From NCBI GenBank assembly GCA_002712305.1, contig PATE01000109.1, positions 1 through 45,874 on the forward strand: a stretch of DNA of 45,874 nucleotides. The letters run 5' to 3'. This DNA is from Gemmatimonadota bacterium (GTDB lineage Bacteria > Latescibacterota > UBA2968 > UBA8231). Position 1 is the first letter of the stretch, and every line of letters begins with the position of its first letter. This document shows positions 34,860 through 43,384 of this stretch, in pieces. Position numbers and translations under genes: made by a program. Under the pieces are notes generated by a model. It ran no database searches. It worked only from the letters and a program-made list of their open reading frames with translations, and was not told the origin of the DNA.

Positions 34860-35729
34860 CTAGTGCTCGACGATCCGGATGTCGAGTCCGTCGGGCGAGC
34901 GTATGGCCAGAGCACTGTGGCGTGTCCCGTCCACAGGTGACCACTCCCCCGGCCCGTCGATGTCGACGCCTTCAGATTCCAGGTGCTGGATACAGCCGTC
35001 CAGGTTGGCTGTCCAGAACGACAGCTGTTTGATGACACGCGTTTGCAGTGGTTCATCATGCGGTGCTGTGGCCAGTTCGATGTCCGTGCCGCCTACGGCA
35101 AAGGCTGCCTGCGCGAATCCCTGGGCCACCGTCGTTCCCGCCTCGCGTGTCGTACTGTGAAAAAACTCCTCCATGCCGAGGGCTTTTCCAAAAAAGGCGC
35201 GCGTGGAACCGAAGTTGCGGCAGTAGGTGGAGATATGATCGAAGCCGCCGAACAAACCGTCTACGACGGCCTCAGCCATGCGCCGCTTGGCCGCTTTGCG
35301 CTCTTCAGCCTGCGGCCGAGGATCAATCGTCTCGGAGATCTGCACATGCAGCCCATCCGGGTCCTTGAAGGCCAGCAGGGAGCGCTGCATGTTGCGGTGC
35401 CCGATCGCCGTTTCCGCGGGTTCTCCGAGTGTGGGGATGTCACGCTCCTTCAGCGCCGCATAGGTCGTGCTCATGTCCTCAACGAGCAGGGCGAAGTGGT
35501 CAACCACGGGGGGCTGGACAGGCTCTCGCTCCCCCGCGTCTTGACTCGGGAGGGGCACGGTTTCCTGCCGCAGTTCGAGGATCGAAGGGCCGACTTCTAG
35601 CAGGCAGGCATGGTCCGTGTCGGAGGCTGTCCCGTCCCCCACCGGAGACAGTCCAAGCCGCTCGTAGAGCGATCGGCTGTCCGACAGACTGCGAACGGCC
35701 AGTTCGACGTGTGCGATACCATCAAGCAT
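34860..35729 (-). CDS. Two-domain VOC-superfamily protein
   Basis: This 289-residue protein carries two VOC (glyoxalase/dioxygenase) modules. The first is IAHVELAVRSLSDSRSLYERLG...FKDPDGLHVQI (about 3-130); the second is FDHISTYCRNFGSTRAFFGKALG...RSPDGLDIRIVEH (about 165-289). Two such modules form one metal site in 4-hydroxyphenylpyruvate or extradiol-type dioxygenases, or a binding protein. Metal ligands are His in AHVEL and DHIST and Glu in RIVEH. The substrate is unknown. ATG 35729 precedes LDGIAHVE. It heads the minus-strand cluster. Confidence 0.8.
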   Translation of the reverse strand: MLDGIAHVELAVRSLSDSRSLYERLGLSPVGDGTASDTDHACLLEVGPSILELRQETVPLPSQDAGEREPVQPPVVDHFALLVEDMSTTYAALKERDIPTLGEPAETAIGHRNMQRSLLAFKDPDGLHVQISETIDPRPQAEERKAAKRRMAEAVVDGLFGGFDHISTYCRNFGSTRAFFGKALGMEEFFHSTTREAGTTVAQGFAQAAFAVGGTDIELATAPHDEPLQTRVIKQLSFWTANLDGCIQHLESEGVDIDGPGEWSPVDGTRHSALAIRSPDGLDIRIVEH

Positions 35730-35878
35730 TCCATGATTCCTGGGTGGGGGTTCGCGTTTTGCCACGTGACCAAGCGCTGTCCAGTGTATGCAGTGCCTGA
35801 TCCTGCAGCAAAGCCTAGACGCTTGCTTCCCTCACCAGGTGAAGGACAGATTCTGCGACGGTGAATAGCCGCCGTGGA

Positions 35879-36565
35879 CTAGCTGGCAACGTTGAGGGTT
35901 CCCGTCGCGCCGTCTTCGAGAGGAATGTCCGCCAGCCGAGCGCTGCTGGCATCCCAGGCGATGACATCGCTGATGACATTCCCACCCTCCGGGAAGAGCA
36001 GGACCTTGTACCACATCTGAGCGTTGGTGCCCTCTGGCGGTGTCCACTGGATGACCAGATCGTCGCCCTGACGGGTCCACCGGATGTCCCTTGGAAAGCC
36101 AACCGTCTCCGGTGTGTAGCTCACGACCTGCGTGAGAACGACGTCTTCACTCTCATAGTACAGAAACCGGTACTCCCCAGCCGGCATCAGACCTGCACCA
36201 AGGGGCCCGTACAGGACCCACCGACGCGTGACTCGCCCGAATATCCGTTGATGTTAAAGTCCTTGTCGAGTTCGATCCATCGGGGGCTTCCACGATGACG
36301 GCCGTCACCGTCCACAGAAAGCACGTCTCGAGTTCGTCGAATGCGCCCGTGCAGTTGCTCTTGAATTCGTAACTCTGGCCGTCATGGCCATTCGATGACC
36401 AGACCTCGGGGTAAGCAGGGCGCTGAAGGGCTGCTCAGCCGGTTCGGATGGACCCGTCGGAGGCCCATCCCGCCGTCTGTGCGAGTCGTCGCCGCATCCC
36501 ACCACAAGCGTCGTCAGCAACAACCACATCGACAGTGTACGTAGACTTCTTTGGCAGGGGGACAT
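35879..36565 (-). pseudogene. Secreted lipoprotein with fibronectin-like tail, three frameshifts
   Basis: ATG 36565 begins a lipoprotein signal (MWLLLTTLVVGCGDDS, with the acylated Cys after VVG). The frame then breaks three times. Adding one base in each of three G/C runs (36408-36411, 36282-36286 and 36202-36205) gives a continuous protein of about 230 residues: EVWSSNGHDGQSYEFKSN, then WIELDKDFNINGYSG, then GPLGAGLMPAGEYRFLYY. The end, RWTRQGDDLVIQWTPPEG, resembles a fibronectin type III module. The product would be lipid-anchored and probably ligand-binding. Three independent losses in one gene, each in a homopolymer, point to assembly error, but as given the gene is broken. Confidence 0.6.
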
Positions 36566-36665
36566 TCGAAGAGCTCCGAGAGGGACAAGGATCCAGGCGA
36601 CATATTCTATGTTTCGACCGGACGGGCTGTGTGCCGCGTGAGCTGGGTCACTTCTTGCCGGAGAC

Positions 36666-37675
36666 CTACCCTTCGTGGGCCTCGAGACAACGAACCATGT
36701 CATCTCGACCTCGGTCCATGGCGTAGTCGAGAGGCGTCCAGCCGTTCTCAGCCGTGGCGTTGATATCAGCACCGTGCTGCAACAGCAAGTCGACCATGCG
36801 GGGATGACCCGCCCACTCTCCGCAATGATGTATGGACTGCATCCGCTCTTCTGTCGGATTCTGTGCGCTGGCGTCGGCTCGGCCCTCGAGCAATCGACGG
36901 ACAATCGCCGAGGCGACCTCTCCGTTGCATCGCCTGAAACGAACCGCCCAGTGGAGGCTGGTCATCCCCTCGGGATCCAGTCGTGCGGCCCATTCGGGGT
37001 CGTCGGCGAGAAAGCGGTCTACTTCCTGAGACAGACCAAACATGCAGGCCACAAAGAAATCGAGGGAGGCGCCCCGTTCCAAGAGCAGATCGACGATCTC
37101 CTCTCCCTGGGGAAAGTTGCCATACACGCAGCCGGCTCGATAGAGTGCGGTTCTTCCTGCTCTGTCTTGAGAGTGGATGAGGGATGGATCCTGATCCGCC
37201 AACTGGCGGACATGGGCGACCAGTCCCGCCCGCGCGGCGATCGTGATATCGCAGTCCGCGCCCGTATCCACGAGCATCTGAGCGACTTGCGTCTGCTGTG
37301 GACGATGCCAGACACACCCCTGGGAGACTCCTTCGATGGGTCGATATCCGGGCGCACCTGGCCACGGTTCACAGACGGCAAGCTCGGGCGCTTCACCCCG
37401 AAGATCAGCGACCGCCCCGCGTCACCGGGATAGAGGGCGGCGCGAAATGGATCGACGAGTTCAACGAGGCGTTTGAATTCAGTCCAGCTGGCGATCCCAT
37501 GCTCGCGGGCGATCGCAAATTGTGCGTCCGCCAGCACGGGGCCTTCATCTCGTGCACGATGGTCTTGAATGCGCTTGAGCGCAGAGGCGTCGCCCCCGAC
37601 GGCGTCACGAAGCAAGTCTTTGGCTTGCTTCTGATACTGCTCGAGATTGGGACGCAGGGGCAGAGGGGTGGCCAT
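36666..37675 (-). CDS. Ankyrin-repeat protein, one frameshift
   Basis: ATG 37675 with AAGGAAGG upstream starts LPLRPNLEQYQKQAKDLL, followed by ADAQFAIAREHGIASWTEFKRLVE, the N-terminal module common in bacterial ankyrin proteins. The frame shifts at the CCCC run 37415-37418; one more C there joins DAG to AVADLRGEAPELAV. The rest (36666-37277 is one open piece) has ankyrin units such as AGRTALYRAGCVYGN, GMTSLHWAVRFRRCNGE and NGWTPLDYAMDRGRDD. The repaired protein is about 336 residues. Such proteins bind other proteins; the partner is unknown. It diverges from the fucosidase gene. Confidence 0.75.
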
Positions 37676-37913
37676 ACAAGACCTTCCTTTCACGATTGCC
37701 CGTCATCCGCATGGTTGGGCAGAAAGCAGGTCTCAACGAAGGTTCATGAGAACCATGGTAACTTCGAGGTGGGCACGGCCCTTTCCGCCGAATTGGCGGC
37801 GTCCTCGCAACGCATCGCCACGATACCACGATGCGTGCGACCAGGCAAGTGGAACTGTCCCCGTCTTTCGCCGAACTTCATGCCCAACTCTCTTCGGGGA
37901 AAGTAGGTCGACG

Positions 37914-39332
37914 GTGAATCTGCCCCTCCCGGCATCGCGTCAGCTCGCGTGGCACGAGCTTGAGTACTACTGCTTCATCCACTTCACGACGAACACCTTC
38001 ACGGACAAGGAGTGGGGCTTCGGGGATGAGTCTCCCTCCCTCTTCAACCCCACCGACTTCGACGCCGATGACATGGTGACCATCGTTCGCGAAGCCGGAA
38101 TGAAGGGCCTGATCCTTACATGTAAGCACCATGATGGCTTCTGTCTCTGGCCCTCGCGGGTCACCGAACATTCCGTCGCAAGGAGCCCATTCAGGAACGG
38201 TGAGGGCGATGTCGTGTTCGAGTTGTCCGACGCCTGCCGCCGCCATGGGATCCGGTTCGGAATCTATCTGTCACCCTGGGACCGCAACCATGCCCAATAC
38301 GGTTCACCAGCCTATATCGAGTACTTCCGCCAGCAGCTTCATGAACTGACCACCGAATACGGTGAGATTTTCGAGGTGTGGTTCGACGGTGCCAATGGCG
38401 GCGACGGTTACTACGGCGGGGCCAACGAAACGCGAAGTATCGACCGCACCACGTACTACGATTGGGACAATACGCGACAGATCGTGCGAGACAATCAGCC
38501 CCAGGCGGTCATGTTCAGCGACGCCGGACCCGACGTTCGCTGGGTGGGCAATGAAAAGGGGATCGCGGGGGATCCCTGCTGGTCGACGATCAACCAGGAG
38601 CTTGTCTTTCCCGGCATCGATCCAGCCTCCTTCGAGGCTCGACTGACCCAAAAACGTGGGACCGGCGACATGGTGGATGCCTGGGATTCGCCAACCCAGC
38701 TGCTCAACTGTGGCGATCGAAACGGCGCCAACTGGCTACCTGCCGAAGCGGATGTCTCCATTCGCCCGGGGTGGTTCTTCCATTCATCGGAGAACGATCG
38801 AGTCCGCACACCGGAAAACCTCTTCGATCTGTATCTGAAATCCGTCGGTCGCGGAACATCTCTCCTGCTCAATCTCCCACCAGACCGACGTGGCCGAATC
38901 CATGAGATCGACCAGGAGTCGCTCATGGGATTCAAGGCGTTGCGAGAGGCGATGTTTGCGTCCGATTGTATCAGTGCGGCTACAGTACTTGCCGATTCGG
39001 GCCGCGTGGAGGATCTGCTTGAGGAGGCGTCCTGGCTACAGGCTGAGAGTGACCATCTGACGTTGACCTGCACCTTCACCGAATCGCAGTCGGTAGGAAT
39101 CGTTGGCCTGCGCGAGCAGATCCACCTCGGGCAGCGAGTTGACTCGTGGTCTATTGAGGTGCATACCGACCAGGGGTGGCGGAAGGTGAAACAGGGCGAA
39201 GCGATCGGCAACCGACGACTCATCGACATTGGCCATCAACGGATAGATGGCGTGCGCATCTGCATCCTCGGCCGGGTTGCGCCCGCGATTCGTGAACTGG
39301 CTCTCTACGACCATCCACTCAGGGCTTCGTGA
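37914..39332 (+). CDS. GH29 alpha-L-fucosidase
   Basis: The 472-residue enzyme releases alpha-linked L-fucose. KHHDGFCLWPS (71-81) and YLSPWDRN form the active-site region, and Asp158 in EVWFDGANG is the expected nucleophile. The C-terminal part (about 370-472) is a beta domain. GTG 37914 begins the conserved part; no good SD is seen, so the start could be slightly different. It lacks a signal peptide, so it may act on imported oligosaccharides. A mutarotase for L-rhamnose/L-fucose lies at 23386. It is followed 66 bases later by a PhyH-like gene on the same strand. Confidence 0.87.
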   Translation: MNLPLPASRQLAWHELEYYCFIHFTTNTFTDKEWGFGDESPSLFNPTDFDADDMVTIVREAGMKGLILTCKHHDGFCLWPSRVTEHSVARSPFRNGEGDVVFELSDACRRHGIRFGIYLSPWDRNHAQYGSPAYIEYFRQQLHELTTEYGEIFEVWFDGANGGDGYYGGANETRSIDRTTYYDWDNTRQIVRDNQPQAVMFSDAGPDVRWVGNEKGIAGDPCWSTINQELVFPGIDPASFEARLTQKRGTGDMVDAWDSPTQLLNCGDRNGANWLPAEADVSIRPGWFFHSSENDRVRTPENLFDLYLKSVGRGTSLLLNLPPDRRGRIHEIDQESLMGFKALREAMFASDCISAATVLADSGRVEDLLEEASWLQAESDHLTLTCTFTESQSVGIVGLREQIHLGQRVDSWSIEVHTDQGWRKVKQGEAIGNRRLIDIGHQRIDGVRICILGRVAPAIRELALYDHPLRAS

Positions 39333-39398
39333 GCAGCTCTGAGGAGAACGACAGCCTGCGGCTCCTCGAAAGGGCTTTGAGAGAGGCATACATCTTCT

Positions 39399-40235
39399 AT
39401 GGACGACAGGAACAGGCACAGCATCCGATACCAGATCCTGAACAAGCATCAGAAGGACGGCGTCGAAAACTTTCGCGACATCCAGGTCGATGCTTCACCC
39501 CACGAACTCGACCAGCTGGATCGAGAGGGGTTCCTGGTTCGCGAGAGGCTGTTCGTCGATGACCATCTTCTGCGCCTGAGGGAGTCGACGGACAGACTGT
39601 TCGCCGCAGAGGTCGATCGATCGAAGAGGAAAACCGGCGAACGATCCTGGGGTTCCATTCTGCGTTACCTGGAGGACAAGGATCCGGTCTTTCTGGACCT
39701 GATCCAATACGAACCGATCTTGTCGGTCGCCCGCGCCATGATGGGACCCATGGTTCGACTTCGTGGACTGAGTGCCCGTATCACCTGGCCGGGTGAGGAG
39801 ATTCAGTCCGCCCCCTACCATCAGCATCTGCGCGTCAACACGCTCCCGCGTCCACCGTGGTTTTCCGATCCCCACGGCCTCGATGCGCTGGTTTATCTCG
39901 ACGATCTGAACGACGACACGGGGCCCGTGTCCGTGGTTCCTGGCTCACACAAGTGGCAGGATCGCGAACCTCCCTATCAACAGTTCGATCCGGTCGAGAG
40001 CGAGTTGCCCCTGCGCGTGCCTGCTGGCAGCGTGGTCATGATGCACTCCAATCTCTGGCATCGAGCTGGGTCGACGGTCGGCGCGGATCGTCGAATGCTC
40101 ATCCTCAGTTACACACCTTGCTGGCTGAGACGTTCGCCGTATGGCGTGCCCCCCGAGAATGGTCTGACCGCTTCGTTGCTCAAGGACGCAGATGAGGGTC
40201 TGCGTGAATTACTGGGGGCTGCCGGGCACAGCTGA
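39399..40235 (+). CDS. PhyH-like dioxygenase with altered HQH metal motif
   Basis: The 278-residue protein has the PhyH double-stranded beta-helix pattern: FLVRERLFVDD, ARITWPGEEIQ, LVYLDDLNDDTGPVSVVPGSHKWQ and VMMHSNLWHRAG. The first metal motif, normally His-x-Asp, is YHQHLRV (His141, Gln142, His143). His221 and Arg231/232 are the expected third ligand and 2-oxoglutarate anchor. An Asp-to-His change would alter the metal site, and activity may differ from ordinary hydroxylation. The start ATG is 66 bases after the fucosidase gene. It converges with the HpaI aldolase gene. Confidence 0.75.
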   Translation: MDDRNRHSIRYQILNKHQKDGVENFRDIQVDASPHELDQLDREGFLVRERLFVDDHLLRLRESTDRLFAAEVDRSKRKTGERSWGSILRYLEDKDPVFLDLIQYEPILSVARAMMGPMVRLRGLSARITWPGEEIQSAPYHQHLRVNTLPRPPWFSDPHGLDALVYLDDLNDDTGPVSVVPGSHKWQDREPPYQQFDPVESELPLRVPAGSVVMMHSNLWHRAGSTVGADRRMLILSYTPCWLRRSPYGVPPENGLTASLLKDADEGLRELLGAAGHS

Positions 40236-40247
40236 GCCTGTCGCAGA

Positions 40248-41087
40248 TCACGACCCCGTCGTAAACCTCCGATAGTCGTCCACCAGCCGTGTCGCTCCAT
40301 CGAGGATGAATCCACGTTCGTCCTCGGCCTCGAAGAAGAGGGCCCCTTCGGCGACCCAGCGCTCGGCAGCTGCAGCATCGATGGCTGTGGTGCCGAAAGA
40401 CACGTTGTGTTCCTTGCACATCTCGAGAATCTCCGCCATCGGCCCCCGCACATCTGGGTGCTCGGGGTCTCCGGGCTGTCCCATCTCGACGGAGAAATCC
40501 CCCGGCCCGACATAGACCATGTCCACACCGGGAGTACTGACGATGTCCTCGGCGTTCTGAAAACCCAACCGAGTCTCGATGTGGACGACGAGGGAAATCT
40601 CCTCGTTCTGAGTCTCGAGCCAGGACCGATGATCGGTGATTCTCACATGGTCACTGTTGCCGTATCCAGGTGCCGCCGCTCGCGTTCCTGCAGGTGGAAA
40701 CTTGATGTAGCTGATCAGCTCTTCGAGCTGTTGGCGAGTCTCGGTTCGCGGAAGTTGAATGCCTACGACACCACACTCGAGAAGTTTGGCGACCTCGGCC
40801 CGCTCGAGCTGCGGTGTCTTGGCGATGACGGGAAGACCATTGTCCCTGGCGGCCAGGACCGTATCGGCAAGATCGGTGGGGCTGAAAAAGACGTGCTCGT
40901 ATTCGATGTAGACGAAATCGAATCCTGCCTGCTGGTAGAGTCTCACAAGGGCGGGTCGCACGATCTCGCCAAGGATCCCACCCACCAAGACTTCACCCTT
41001 CGATAGCCGCGACTTCAATTGCCGCCCGGGTCCACCTTCTGGGTAGAGAGCCGCATTCGGCGGATTGCTACTTGTGGGCTTGGGCAT
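40248..41087 (-). CDS. HpaI/HpcH-type aldolase (2-keto-3-deoxy acid aldolase)
   Basis: The 279-residue class II aldolase cleaves or forms 2-keto-3-deoxy sugar acids by pyruvate chemistry. FDFVYIEYEHVFFS, VIAKTPQLE, QLPRTETRQQLEELI, HIETRLGFQNAEDI and VYVGPGDFSVEMGQPG are the family motifs. Metal ligands are Glu in HIETR and Asp in GPGDFS. ATG 41087 is preferred; GTG 41114 would add nine residues. In an operon-like run with small ORFs and a PhyH gene. Its products suit uronate or deoxy-sugar degradation. Confidence 0.85.
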   Translation of the reverse strand: MPKPTSSNPPNAALYPEGGPGRQLKSRLSKGEVLVGGILGEIVRPALVRLYQQAGFDFVYIEYEHVFFSPTDLADTVLAARDNGLPVIAKTPQLERAEVAKLLECGVVGIQLPRTETRQQLEELISYIKFPPAGTRAAAPGYGNSDHVRITDHRSWLETQNEEISLVVHIETRLGFQNAEDIVSTPGVDMVYVGPGDFSVEMGQPGDPEHPDVRGPMAEILEMCKEHNVSFGTTAIDAAAAERWVAEGALFFEAEDERGFILDGATRLVDDYRRFTTGS

Positions 41088-41114
41088 GGGAGGACTTCTC
41101 TCGTGGAGATTCAC

Positions 41115-41255
41115 CTACGGCTTGTTGGCGATTTGTTCTGCACTGTGGGCGAGTTTCTCGGCGGCACGTACGAAACGCAGGGCGAGATAGACGAGGAAAC
41201 CTCCGATCCCAAGGTAGATGACGACACCGAGCAGAAACGGCAGTACTTCGATCAT
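41115..41255 (-). CDS. Small membrane protein
   Basis: The 46-residue protein has one hydrophobic segment (LPFLLGVVIYLGIGGFLVYL) and a charged helical end (RAAEKLAHSAEQIANKP). ATG 41255 follows GAGGA. It lies just before the HpaI aldolase gene. A role as a helper of a transporter or enzyme is possible, but nothing in the sequence says which. Confidence 0.55.
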   Translation of the reverse strand: MIEVLPFLLGVVIYLGIGGFLVYLALRFVRAAEKLAHSAEQIANKP

Positions 41256-41397
41256 TCCCAATTTGTCCTCCCGTGGGCGTGTGCGGAAGGCACCGTTTTC
41301 GGCGCCATTCAGCCAACCATACAGAGCTCGGTGACCCGTCGCCAAGGGGCAGGTTTGGAAACCAAACAGACTGTGGTGTCTCCATCAAGGATCGACT

Positions 41398-41541
41398 TCA
41401 CCGGTGATCAGCGAAGTTCATGACGCTCAAGGAGTCAACGTCCCTGGGAACCGTTTCGACGTCTTGCTGTGCACCAGCCATCCGAGTAACGAGCAACAGC
41501 CCGGAGAGGATCCCCCGTATCATCGTGGGTCTACGCATCAT
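41398..41541 (-). CDS. Small exported peptide-like ORF
   Basis: The 47-codon frame opens ATG ATG at 41541, overlapping the end of the upstream gene by 11 bases. It encodes a basic start, a hydrophobic stretch (GILSGLLLV) and AGAQQ, a plausible signal-peptidase site. About 25 charged residues follow. It could be a small secreted peptide or the front part of a broken gene. No database-type similarity is recognised. Confidence 0.35.
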   Translation of the reverse strand: MMRRPTMIRGILSGLLLVTRMAGAQQDVETVPRDVDSLSVMNFADHR

Positions 41542-42442
41542 GATCTACTCCGTGGTCAACGTCCCACTCCGCATAGAGGCGCTCCACCTCGTCGCGATCG
41601 ACAAAAGGTTTGTAGATCACCCGCGAGCGCAGCTGACAGGTCGTGCCCTCCGCCGCGTCATCCACGATATACTGAAAATCCCACGCCGGATTGTTGACCC
41701 GTGTCCCCTCTTCGCGCCCACCGCCTGTGGGAGACATGCACAATCGAACGGGCTCTCGCTGATCGAACATCTGGACGAAGAGCATGTCGCCTTTCCCAGG
41801 CCGACCGAACATGAGAGGAAGACCAAAGCGTCGCTGACTGAAGGATTGGGTGAGAGATCCGGATCGATAGGTAAGCTCTGGGTTTCCCCAGCGCGGCTCG
41901 ATCGTGGCATAGCAGACAGTATTGCCACTGTCGTCGCCGTGCCCATCGGGACTGAGACAACACCAGATCCCCTCTGGATCAAGAAACTGCAGGGCCGGAG
42001 TCTCTGGGGAGCGCATGTAACTTGCCCAGAAGAACCCGAAGGATCTGCCCGATCTCGGCGGGCGTGTGAGTGTTGCCCTGAACTCGAAATCAATGAAAAA
42101 GGGCTCACGCACAGTGATCACCGTCTCCGATGAAACACCTGTGAGTGGACTAGGCTCCTGCGACAGTCGCACCGCGTTGTCGGCGGTGCGCTTCAGTTGC
42201 ATAGGGTGGGTCCGGGGTTCGAAGATCTCGCCCCCTTCGTCGGTCATGAACAGATCGTCCATGAGATGCTCGAGATTCAGACCAGCCACAGCTGGCGAAA
42301 AGCAGTTCTCCGGCGCGTGGGTACTCGTCAGTGACCAGACACCGTTGTAGCCCGCACGATGGACGCTGTGTGCACCTGTACCCGGTTCGTTGTCGCCGAC
42401 GACGACAGATAGCTCACTGGTGGTGAGGGTTTCGAATGCCAT
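41531..42442 (-). CDS. Uncharacterised beta-rich protein
   Basis: The 303-residue protein has a mixed beta pattern (VWSLTSTHAPENCF, FIDFEFRATLTRPPRS, FGFFWASYMRSPETPALQFLD, WDFQYIVDD) suggestive of a jelly-roll or galactose-binding-like fold. I cannot name a family. GGAG five bases before the ATG supports the start, 12 bases after the stop of the PhyH gene. The tail overlaps the start of the small exported ORF. Its place between PhyH and an aldolase suggests a role in the same pathway. Confidence 0.65.
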   Translation of the reverse strand: MAFETLTTSELSVVVGDNEPGTGAHSVHRAGYNGVWSLTSTHAPENCFSPAVAGLNLEHLMDDLFMTDEGGEIFEPRTHPMQLKRTADNAVRLSQEPSPLTGVSSETVITVREPFFIDFEFRATLTRPPRSGRSFGFFWASYMRSPETPALQFLDPEGIWCCLSPDGHGDDSGNTVCYATIEPRWGNPELTYRSGSLTQSFSQRRFGLPLMFGRPGKGDMLFVQMFDQREPVRLCMSPTGGGREEGTRVNNPAWDFQYIVDDAAEGTTCQLRSRVIYKPFVDRDEVERLYAEWDVDHGVDHDA

Positions 42443-42454
42443 CCTGTCTCCTTC

Positions 42455-43261
42455 TCACACCCCGTTGGGTGAGACCACATTGTCCTGGCAGAAAACAGGG
42501 CGGAACAACGTCTGCCGCTTGAAGGGCATCTGTTCCAGCTGCTGTGGGTGCGGTTCCCACTTGTGCCATTTGTTGCCGACCACGTTGTAGCAGTTGAAGA
42601 CGGCGACTCGATCGACATCTTCGTTCACCCAATCCACACCCGAATGGGTGATGGCCTCGGTGAAAATCAGCGCCGAACCGGCAGGGCACTCGTAGCCCTC
42701 CCACAGATCACTGTCCTTGCTCGCCGTCGACGCAGGCGGCGGAAACGCCCCCTTGTGGCTGCCCGTCAGAAAGAGGGTTCCCCCGTCTCCCCGCCGTACC
42801 GGATTGAGTTCCCACACGACCCGCGTCAGACCGCTGTGCGCTCGATCGTTGTTCATGCGGTAGGTGTGCGAATTGCCGGGAAAGTTGAACAGGCCGCGTC
42901 CTCCGTGTGGCGCGAACTGCCCATCACCCTTGGACCGAATCGTCAGAAACGTGCCCTCCAGCCGAAACCCGTAACAGTCTTCACCGGCGTAGCCACTGCT
43001 GACGAATTCATCCATGAAGCCGACGACAGCTGGATGATCTGTCAGCGATTCCAGCGGACCACCAACTGAGGATCGATGATGCTCGGGAATGGAGTCGGTG
43101 TCTTTCTTCAGACGGTAGCAGAAATCCTTCATCTCATCGACCTGTGACTGGGACAACAGACCCGGCAGGAGAAGCCACCCCCGGGTGTCGAAACGGTAGC
43201 GCTGCTCTTCGCTCAGGGCGATGGTAGGCATCCCCTCGGCATTGGTCGTTGGATGTGGCAT
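42455..43261 (-). CDS. PhyH-like dioxygenase with HGG motif (no Asp ligand)
   Basis: The 268-residue protein has the PhyH layout. The first metal motif is APHGGRGL (His119, Gly120, Gly121), and His206 is the second in EAITHSGVDW. Arg218 is the probable 2-oxoglutarate anchor. The usual Asp at position +2 from the first His is Gly, as in Fe/2-oxoglutarate halogenases, where the missing carboxylate leaves room for chloride. A large set of PhyH relatives in environmental bacteria has this HGG pattern with unknown activity. The gene leads the minus-strand operon and diverges from CinA. Confidence 0.75.
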   Translation of the reverse strand: MPHPTTNAEGMPTIALSEEQRYRFDTRGWLLLPGLLSQSQVDEMKDFCYRLKKDTDSIPEHHRSSVGGPLESLTDHPAVVGFMDEFVSSGYAGEDCYGFRLEGTFLTIRSKGDGQFAPHGGRGLFNFPGNSHTYRMNNDRAHSGLTRVVWELNPVRRGDGGTLFLTGSHKGAFPPPASTASKDSDLWEGYECPAGSALIFTEAITHSGVDWVNEDVDRVAVFNCYNVVGNKWHKWEPHPQQLEQMPFKRQTLFRPVFCQDNVVSPNGV

Positions 43262-43384
43262 GATCTCTTCCTCAGGCTAAGTCGTCGAGAAGATTGGATG
43301 ATATGTGGCACGGCTATTATAGTGGACGCCGCAGCATCGAGTGAGAAGCCTCCCCAGACAACCTGCCCAGGCGACATAGAGAAG

